NCBI GenBank assembly: GCA_029465975.1
Contig: CM055740.1
Location: forward strand, 7,898,234 to 7,962,233
Reading direction: 5' to 3'
Length of the DNA stretch: 64,000 nt
Source: Dallia pectoralis
Taxonomy: Eukaryota > Chordata > Actinopteri > Esociformes > Umbridae
This document shows positions 60,609 through 64,000 of the stretch, piece by piece (position 1 is the first letter of the stretch; the number at the start of each line of letters is the position of its first letter). The notes beneath the pieces are model-generated. The model was not told where the DNA came from and did not search any database. It worked only from the letters and a program-made list of their open reading frames with translations. The position numbers and the translations under genes are program-made.

Positions 60609-61826
60609 GCGTGTGTGTGCGTGCGTGCGTGCGCGTGCGTGTGTGCGTGTGCGTGTGCGCGTGTGCGTGTGTGTGCGTGCGTGCGTGTGTGTACGTGTGC
60701 GTGTGCGCGTGCGCGCGTGCGTGTGCGTGCGCGTGTGCGTGCGTGCGTGCGTGCGTGCGTGCGTGTGTGCGTGTGTGTGTGTGTGTGCGTGCGTGTGTGT
60801 GTTCATAGAGGAGGAGTGTTTATGTGAGCGCCCCCTCCACAGCCCTCCGTGTTTATTTGGCTGCTGCTTGCGTTTAAATGTCTCAGACCTCCCGGTCCGT
60901 AAGTGCCTTCTTTCACCAGCAGGACAATCGGTTAAAGCACACTGAGTATGTGGCTAAACACTGTCTGCTCTCACCGCTACATCAGCAGGAAGACTGACAG
61001 GAATTGGGTCTTCATCAAGGCTGGTCAGCTTGGGAAAAAAACGCCAGACACATTATAGAAACCTTCCATCAAGGGGGGTGTTCTTAGAGGGTTCCCTGTG
61101 AGCTGCCCGTGAGGATTTAGTGGTGTTGTAAAGGGCACGTTTAGCCCTGTGAATGGACTCGTTTGTGCTCCAAGTCCCCGTGGAATGTTTTGACAGAGTA
61201 TTCTGCTCGGCACGCATGCCCACGTTCCTGTGACGGCAGTGTGTGTGTGTGTGTGTATACATGCTTTGAGACCACCTCCCCGGGCCTTCTGATCACAGTA
61301 GACGAACAATTTTAATCTGCTTAGCAAAATCCTCCGCTCACCTAGGACTTGTGTTTGTTTGTGAAAAGGCTTTGGTTGCATTTGCCTGCTGGCTTTTTTC
61401 TCCTTCACTGCATTTCTACTGTACAGGCATCAGTGAAGAAAGTGATGTTAATGGCATCACAGAGCATTTCCTACCTATCATTGGTAATTCACACCAATCG
61501 TGTTTTGTATATTCGTAAGTCATGGTACGGGTTTTGACTGTGTTGCTGTGCGGCAGGTGCCGATTAGGTCTGTCTCTGTGAATTCTTCTGGGTCATAGCA
61601 AGCGTTACTGCTGGTTGAAATATGTTCAGGATGTCCTGACAAGCCTGTGCCGCGTGTGTTTTCTGACGAAGCAGTTTCTAGACTCCCTAACTGAGCCCAC
61701 CTCCCTTGCTGCAGGCGAGGAAGAGCCGGAGGCCAGGCGCCTGCGGACGGTGAGGAACATTTCAGATCTGAGGCAGAACCTGGAGGAAACCATGTCCAGC
61801 CTGAGAGGAACGCAGATCAGCCACAG
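37289..61826 (+). CDS. nav2: nav2, neuron navigator 2 (partial: 5' short form and CH domain; 3' end outside window)
   Basis: Join 37289-37369, 50587-50704, 51679-51731, 52755-52827, 52929-53139, 54256-54327, 55913-56042, 57139-58141, 58324-58442 and 61715-61826, continuing past 64000. Navigators are microtubule plus-end proteins for neurite growth and guidance. A calponin-homology domain covers about residues 28-133 (IYTDWANHYL to FFSLSRYKQQQQ), followed by a Ser/Pro/basic linker. SFIP (57793) and SGIP (57852) match the SxIP motif that binds EB proteins. The blocks NRRSQSF, KSMLEKLKLFNSKGGSKA, ALKGIAQRTFSRALT and RQNLEETMSSLRGTQ fit NAV2 better than NAV3 or NAV1. The coiled coil and AAA ATPase region must lie downstream. 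Exon 55913-56042 lacks one base for a continuous frame; an assembly error is the simplest cause. Confidence 0.93.
41163..41702. repeat. 27-bp minisatellite, 20 copies
   Basis: Units GGTCTGTCTATATTATACTG plus TATCACA, with CGGG, TGGG and AGAGA variants; 540 bp or about 20 copies. It is open in two plus frames and one minus frame because 27 is a multiple of three. No gene. Confidence 0.96.
44074..44431. repeat. Compound microsatellite (GT)n-(GTCT)n-(GAGTGT)n
   Basis: About 360 bp: GT runs, then (GTCT)6-7 at about 44191-44219, then about 25 GAGTGT hexamers with GTGT insertions. Strongly alternating purine-pyrimidine DNA. Confidence 0.97.
45499..45775. repeat. 27-bp minisatellite, about 10 copies
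   Basis: Units ACTGGTGGTGTGTTTAACTC plus AGAACAG. Two copies (near 45613 and 45745) lack GTGTG. One copy has AGAATAG and one has TTTACCTC. Confidence 0.95.
46036..46798. repeat. 37-bp minisatellite, about 20 copies (left part)
   Basis: Units CCATATCCTGTAATGTACTG plus GGTGCAGTTGGTCTGGC, with shortened versions towards the right (GTTGGCCCATATC, GTTAGTCCATATC). The array is interrupted at 46798 by a hAT element and resumes at 48374. Confidence 0.96.
46799..48373. mobile_element. Non-autonomous hAT-type DNA transposon, 1.575 kb
   Basis: Terminal inverted repeats TAGGGGTGGGCGATATGG at the left and ATATCGCACACCCCTA at the right. An exact 8-bp target duplication GTCTGGTC lies at 46791-46798 and 48374-48381, and the minisatellite unit continues on the other side. 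No transposase frame exists. Subterminal ATCACGATT blocks occur at both ends, and an internal tandem GACCAAAACG array lies at about 47865-48045. Confidence 0.92.
48374..48415. repeat. 37-bp minisatellite, right-hand fragment
   Basis: GTCTGGTCCATATCCTG and GGTGCAGTTTGTATGGCC: the remaining unit of the array displaced by the hAT insertion. Confidence 0.93.
49046..49166. repeat. 24-bp minisatellite, about 5 copies
   Basis: Units GCATATTAATTAAGTAGATC plus ACAT, with GTGGATC and GTGAATC variants. Confidence 0.93.
50587..50704 (+). CDS. nav2: nav2 exon: start of calponin-homology domain
   Basis: Encodes IYTDWANHYLVKSGRKRLIK through SEIIQVV plus one base. It is almost identical to the first part of the NAV2/NAV3 CH domain. 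Acceptor GTGCAG; donor GTGAGG at 50705. Confidence 0.96.
50705..51678 (+). other. nav2: nav2 intron
   Basis: 974 bp, holding a 13-copy minisatellite (50884-51241). Acceptor TATTTTCCAG. Confidence 0.9.
50884..51241. repeat. 27/28-bp minisatellite, 13 copies
   Basis: Units CATAGGATGTCACAGTGCCC plus CCTGTCTT. The number of C residues alternates (CCCCTG or CCCCCTG), giving 27- and 28-bp units. Confidence 0.95.
51679..51731 (+). CDS. nav2: nav2 exon: CH domain, second part
   Basis: Encodes ANEKIEDINGYPKSRTQM (the first Ala is split across the intron). Donor GTGAGG at 51732, phase 0. Confidence 0.95.
51732..52754 (+). other. nav2: nav2 intron
   Basis: 1,023 bp with a short 52-bp duplication (52436-52565). 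Acceptor CTTCCCCCCAG. Confidence 0.9.
52436..52565. repeat. 52-bp tandem repeat, about 2.5 copies
   Basis: Units ACAGTATATATACCTGTCCT through CTCCTAGGTATAAT, in a nav2 intron. Confidence 0.9.
52755..52827 (+). CDS. nav2: nav2 exon: CH domain, third part
   Basis: Encodes VENVNTCLGFLAAKGVNIHG and LCAE plus one base. Donor GTAGGT at 52828. The following intron is only 101 bp (52828-52928). Confidence 0.95.
52929..53139 (+). CDS. nav2: nav2 exon: end of CH domain and Gln-rich linker
   Basis: Encodes EIRNGNLKAILGLFFSLSRY, a KQQQQK stretch, then a Pro/Ser/His-rich segment to SDVLS. Acceptor CTCACCGCAG; donor GTACAG at 53140, phase 2. Confidence 0.95.
53140..54255 (+). other. nav2: nav2 intron, about three quarters MITE
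   Basis: 1,116 bp, of which 827 bp is the transposon at 53254-54080. Acceptor CCCTTCATGCAG. Confidence 0.9.
53254..54080. mobile_element. MITE with ATGGCGCTTTTCCACT ends, 827 bp
   Basis: Ends ATGGCGCTTTTCCACTACA and TGCAGTGGAAAAGCGCCAT are inverted repeats, extended by AGCTCGACTCGA-like subterminal sequence on both sides. AAT flanks both ends, a possible 3-bp target duplication. The interior near 53432 (CTGAGTCCGAAATCGCGTAC and later AGTAC words) looks like a second, nested MITE. No transposase is present. Superfamily undecided; a PIF/Harbinger-like origin would fit a 3-bp duplication. Confidence 0.82.
54256..54327 (+). CDS. nav2: nav2 72-nt exon (probably alternatively spliced)
   Basis: Encodes about 24 residues (LSPKASTAQNKGLKFSVAHR) with phase 2 at both ends, so skipping keeps frame. 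It matches the position and character of the optional human NAV2 segment SSKDSSQSKIIRFTLGQKK, which also lies directly before RLPGPT. Donor GTCAGC at 54328 is weak, as often seen for cassette exons. Confidence 0.75.
54328..55912 (+). other. nav2: nav2 intron with a long pyrimidine tract
   Basis: 1,585 bp. It starts with a 520-bp CT-rich tract (54368-54890) about 40 bp after the donor. Acceptor TGGGCCCTCAG. Nothing else is recognised. Confidence 0.88.
54368..54890. repeat. CT-rich (TCTCTCTGG)n tract, 520 bp
   Basis: CT runs punctuated every 10-20 bases by GG, GT or GTTT (TCTCTCTCTGGTCTC units). One strand is almost all pyrimidine. Open frames rich in Ser/Leu, and in Arg/Glu on the other strand, are artefacts. 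Confidence 0.97.
55913..56042 (+). CDS. nav2: nav2 exon with an apparent one-base deficit
   Basis: After acceptor CCCTCAG the bases G-CTG-CCG continue the upstream frame (R-L-P, as in NAV2 RLPGPT). From GGC-CCC on, the conserved frame (GPTTRAPASG to NRRSQSFNHYDK and GDP) is one position off. The exon is 130 nt where 131 would reconcile phase 2 upstream with phase 1 downstream. The likely place is CCGGCCCC at 55917-55924. Donor GTGAGT at 56043. Either an assembly indel in a G/C run or a real frameshift allele. Confidence 0.85.
56043..57138 (+). other. nav2: nav2 intron
   Basis: 1,096 bp, GTGAGT to TTTGTCTCTCACAG. No repeat or other gene recognised. Confidence 0.88.
57139..58141 (+). CDS. nav2: nav2 large exon: Ser/Pro/basic linker with SxIP motifs
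   Basis: 1,003 nt encoding about 334 residues without a stop. Conserved blocks in order: KTWRSRSLNTKHSATSSMLSVK, KSMLEKLKLFNSKGGSKA, LALKGIAQRTFSRALTPRKS, TSFIPKG, HSGIPKPG and QYNHPNTATVAPFMYR. SFIP and SGIP in a basic, Ser/Pro-rich setting are EB-protein docking motifs. A Lys/Arg/Glu-rich stretch lies between, and the exon is predicted disordered. Phase: GAG is completed from G of the previous exon; it ends AG|GTACTC at 58142. Confidence 0.95.
58142..58323 (+). other. nav2: nav2 intron (182 bp)
   Basis: Short intron; acceptor GTCGTCCTGTAG. Confidence 0.88.
58324..58442 (+). CDS. nav2: nav2 exon
   Basis: Encodes SQPDVTGENVTMEATGSTEG through SSLEDLA plus one base, comparable to human SQTDTEGNVTAES to LEELT. 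Donor GTGAAT at 58443, phase 1. Confidence 0.92.
58829..59029. mobile_element. 201-bp MITE with 29-bp terminal inverted repeats
   Basis: Left end CAGGGATGTCAAACCGGTTC and the reverse complement of the right end CAGGTGTCAAACCGGTTCCA match over about 29 bp, through CCATGGAGGGCC. The flanks are TGTCTTAGAG on both sides (58819-58828 and 59030-59039), an 8-10 bp target duplication. The CAGG-TGTCAAAC ends point to the hAT superfamily. Confidence 0.9.
60180..60564 (+). CDS. nav2: Putative alternative first exon of a CH-less nav2 isoform
   Basis: 128-codon open frame from ATG (G at -3 and +4) to a perfect donor GAGA|GTAAGT at 60565. A TAG lies in frame 9 bases upstream of the ATG (60171), so the start is bounded. 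Phase 1 at the donor joins exon 61715 in frame, giving KHES-EEEPEARR instead of LAG-EEEPEARR. The encoded segment is Asp/Thr/Ser/Pro rich and ends in a helical QINQEILLTMLDMYEKHE. I do not recognise it in a known protein. NAV1 similarly has a CH-less N-terminus joined to the same conserved exon. Inference from frame, donor and phase only. Confidence 0.4.
60566..60802. repeat. (GT)n/(GC)n compound microsatellite abutting a splice donor
   Basis: About 235 bp of alternating purine-pyrimidine DNA (GTGT, GCGT, GCGCGT). It begins directly at the GTAAGTGTGT donor of the putative 60180 exon. Confidence 0.96.
61715..61826 (+). CDS. nav2: nav2 exon: conserved RQNLEETMSSLRGTQ block (last exon in window)
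   Basis: Encodes GEEEPEARRLRTVRNISDLR then QNLEETMSSLRGTQISH, a block shared by all navigators. Ends CACAG|GTTGGT (donor at 61827), phase 2. The next coding exon is not before 64000. Confidence 0.95.
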
Positions 61827-62609
61827 GTTGGTCCTGAAACATCTCCACTCTCCTCGTCCCTCTGTCTTGATGTCTCACTGATGTCGGTCTCTCTAACCGC
61901 CTGGTTCTCTGCCCGCATTTCTCTTTCTGCGTGTGTGCGTGTGTGTGTGCGTGTGTGTGTGCGTGTGCGTGCGTGCGCGCGTGTGCGCGTGTGCGCGCGT
62001 GTGTGCGTAACTGACCGTTAGTAACTAATATAGTAAATATAGATACATAAACTGATGATTAACTTACATTACTGTGCATTTTATTGCAAAAACAGACGTA
62101 GACAGCTTTAAGCTGTAGTGAGCTGGCCGTTGTTCATTAGAGAAACAAGCAGTTCTGAGCTTACGTTTATATTACCCAGGTAGCTAATGGTTACAGACAT
62201 CAGGAATGCACACAGGCAGTGTCCAGCACACATCGCCGTATGTCGGGTACCAAATTACTCGAAAATATGAAACATGTATCTCACAATGACATGAATTGGT
62301 TTAAGGAAAATGCCGGCTGACAGGCTAACACTTTAGTGAAATAAGCGCGGTGGTGGTGTAAGTATAAAAGCACAGGATATGCATTCTGGTAGGATGCGGT
62401 CAAATCATGAACATTATGTGTGGCATGTGAACTGTTTGGATCTCCAAATGCTTGAGCCTTTTACTGCCAGTTAGACTGGACAGTTACATGTGGATTTGGA
62501 CCATCCTCTTTTGTCTCGGGCCTGACGTGTGTCACCCCTTCGCCTTCGTCCTGAGCCGCTGCCGTGAAATCGTCTCTAGGGGCTTGAATAGACCCCCGCG
62601 GTCAGCCGT
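61827..62609 (+). other. nav2: nav2 intron, proximal part
   Basis: Contains a GT/GC microsatellite at 61930-62008. No exon recognised before the LINE. Confidence 0.75.
61930..62008. repeat. (GT)n/(GC)n microsatellite
   Basis: About 80 bp of GTGTGTGC and GCGCGTGT alternation, about 100 bp after the nav2 donor at 61827. Confidence 0.94.
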
Positions 62610-64000
62610 CGCTGGGTTTTTTTTAAAAGTTTTTTTAGATTTTTATTTTACCAGGGAAATAACACATTGAGTCCTAGATCTCATTTGCAAGTGTGCCCTG
62701 GGTACAGCAATGATTTTTACAGTAGTACAAACACATATAAAATGCACACTATACAATATTAATTGTACAGACAGATAGTATTTGCAACAAATTAAAAACA
62801 GACACATTCCTCTCTATAAAATTGTATCATCATTTTTTTAAATCATTTTTTTAAATTGACTCATTTCTATAAGAAAAAGCTGATTTACCTAGTTCAGAGG
62901 TTACCAGGGGAGTCTCTAGCACTAGGCCACTCTGAGATCTTGTCTTTAAAGCCAAAGATCTAGGAATTAATAAGGATGATATATATACTGGTAGCCTGTG
63001 AAGTAAAGCTTTATAGATAAAGATAGAGTAGTGGAATGATCTACGCGCTCTCAAGGACATCCAGCCCAATTTATGGTACAGAGTGCAGTGGTGAGTATTA
63101 TAATTGTCGGATGTAATAAAGCAGAGAGCACTATGATACACTGAGTCAAGTGACTTCAGAGTAGAGAGTGATGCACTTTGATATATAATATCACCATAAT
63201 CAAGGACCGGCATGAAAGTCGACATAACAATTTGTTTCCTGTTTGTCATGGAGAAACAAGACTTATTCCTATAGAAGAAGCCCACCTTATACTTAAGCTT
63301 TTTTACAAGTTCATTTATATGTTTCTTAAATGAGAGATCATTATCCACCCAAATTCCAAGATATTTGTAAGAGGAGACACATTCAATTAAAGACCCATCC
63401 ATAGAATAAATAGCAATATCATCTGCAGGTTTTTGGTGTGACCTCATGAACAATATATATTTGGTTTTGTTCGTGTTTAGAACAAGTTTTAAATCATTAA
63501 ACGCTTCCTGCACATCTGTGAAATCAGCTTGCAACATGGACACAGCATCACTAATTGTTGGAGCACAAGCATATAAAATCGTATCATCTGCATAGAGATG
63601 GGACGTACAGCTATTTACAAATTGACCTATATTGTTTATGTAAATAGTAAAGAGCACAGGTCCTAAGATAGAACCCTGCGGAACCCCTTTTTGAATTCCA
63701 AGGCTATTAGAGCTAGCTCCATCGATCACAACAGCCTGCGTCCTATCACTGAGATAGTTGCCAAACCAGGAACAAGTTGCAAGACTAAAGCCAATTGACG
63801 ACAACCTATTCATCAAAATATCATGATCAACTGTGTCAAAAGCTTTAGACAAATCAATAAACATTGCAGCACAGGTCATTTTTGCATCACGAGCATTTAT
63901 AATATCATTTAAAACTAAAGTGGCTGCAGAAATAGTGCTATGTCCAGGACGAAATCCTGACTGTATTACATTTAAAATGCAGTTTTCAGCCATGAAGGAG
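62610..64000 (-). mobile_element. LINE (L2/CR1-type non-LTR retrotransposon), 3' part
   Basis: Minus-strand element whose reverse-transcriptase frame runs off the window. Its 3' UTR (62614-62850) ends in an A-rich tail read on the minus strand as TGGTAAAATAAAAATC and then A-runs, typical of fish L2/CR1-group LINEs. It lies antisense in a nav2 intron. The 5' end and any target duplication lie outside. Confidence 0.85.
62851..64000 (-). CDS. LINE reverse transcriptase, C-terminal part (intact frame, 5' truncated by window)
   Basis: More than 380 residues without a stop, open through the window edge. The Met at 63993 is internal, because the frame continues upstream. Reverse-transcriptase blocks are in order: SGFRPGHST, FIDLSKAFDTVDH with the first catalytic Asp, KGVPQGSILGPVLF and the LYADDTILY catalytic core, then the thumb and a C-terminal region ending at TAA. 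These match the L2/CR1/Rex1 part of the Jockey superfamily. No LTR or integrase was seen. The intact frame suggests a fairly young copy. Endonuclease and ORF1 would lie beyond 64000. Confidence 0.92.
   Translation of the reverse strand, partial: SFMAENCILNVIQSGFRPGHSTISAATLVLNDIINARDAKMTCAAMFIDLSKAFDTVDHDILMNRLSSIGFSLATCSWFGNYLSDRTQAVVIDGASSNSLGIQKGVPQGSILGPVLFTIYINNIGQFVNSCTSHLYADDTILYACAPTISDAVSMLQADFTDVQEAFNDLKLVLNTNKTKYILFMRSHQKPADDIAIYSMDGSLIECVSSYKYLGIWVDNDLSFKKHINELVKKLKYKVGFFYRNKSCFSMTNRKQIVMSTFMPVLDYGDIIYQSASLSTLKSLDSVYHSALCFITSDNYNTHHCTLYHKLGWMSLRARRSFHYSIFIYKALLHRLPVYISSLLIPRSLALKTRSQSGLVLETPLVTSELGKSAFSYRNESI

Larger units (their letters stand above)
58443..61714 (+). other. nav2: nav2 intron (3.3 kb) with a MITE and a possible internal first exon
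   Basis: GTGAAT to CCTTGCTGCAG. It contains a 201-bp MITE (58829-59029), an unassigned 78-codon open frame (59724-59960), a candidate alternative first exon (60180-60564) and a GT/GC repeat (60566-60802). Confidence 0.85.

Noticed and set aside
50587..61826. Assignment of the second gene to nav3
   Set aside because: CH and linker blocks (KLKLFNSKGGSKA, ALKGIAQRTFSRALT, short-form LEDQKK N-terminus) match NAV2; NAV3 differs at these places.

Overview
The window is nuclear DNA from a ray-finned fish, most likely a teleost. It carries spliced vertebrate genes with GT-AG introns, together with Tc1/mariner, hAT and L2/CR1-type LINE remnants and long GT microsatellites. I cannot name the species from sequence alone. 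Two genes lie on the + strand, head to tail, and both were assembled here exon by exon from conserved protein blocks, splice sites and matching intron phases.

Gene 1 is mpped2, a class III metallophosphoesterase-domain protein. All six coding exons are present (10958-28332) and give 292 residues with every intron phase consistent. A CpG-rich block with a (CT)n run at about 9.56-9.95 kb is the likely promoter and 5' UTR exon. The active site has FGGIHEG, with Gly instead of the usual metal-binding His, which marks MPPED2 rather than MPPED1.

Gene 2 is nav2 (neuron navigator 2), partial at its 3' end. A short alternative first exon (37289-37369) is spliced to exons that encode the calponin-homology domain (50587 to about 53.0 kb). 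The Ser/Pro/basic linker with SxIP motifs follows, and the last visible exon is 61715-61826. The coiled-coil and AAA regions of the family lie beyond 64000. Two points stand out. Exon 55913-56042 is one base short of the frame that both neighbours need. A possible second internal first exon at 60180-60564 is in phase with exon 61715.

The rest is intronic or intergenic and very rich in tandem repeats: about 17 separate minisatellites, close to 8 kb in total. The notable ones are a 48-copy 38-bp array upstream of mpped2 (542-2368), a 25-copy array of (TAA)n/(TTA)n palindromes in mpped2 intron 3, a G-quadruplex-type array starting about 15 bases after the exon 5 donor, and a 15-copy array that grew inside the 3' end of a dead Tc1 transposase gene (29.8-30.55 kb). 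Two related non-autonomous hAT elements (15090-16399 and 46799-48373) have exact 8-bp target duplications; the second split a minisatellite unit. A MITE fills most of one nav2 intron, a 201-bp MITE sits in another, and an antisense LINE reverse transcriptase occupies 62.6-64 kb.

Layout: 0-9.5 kb upstream flank; 9.5-28.3 kb mpped2; 28.3-29.4 kb probable 3' UTR; 29.4-37.2 kb intergenic; 37.3-64 kb nav2. No prokaryotic system, CRISPR array or rRNA/tRNA gene was recognised.
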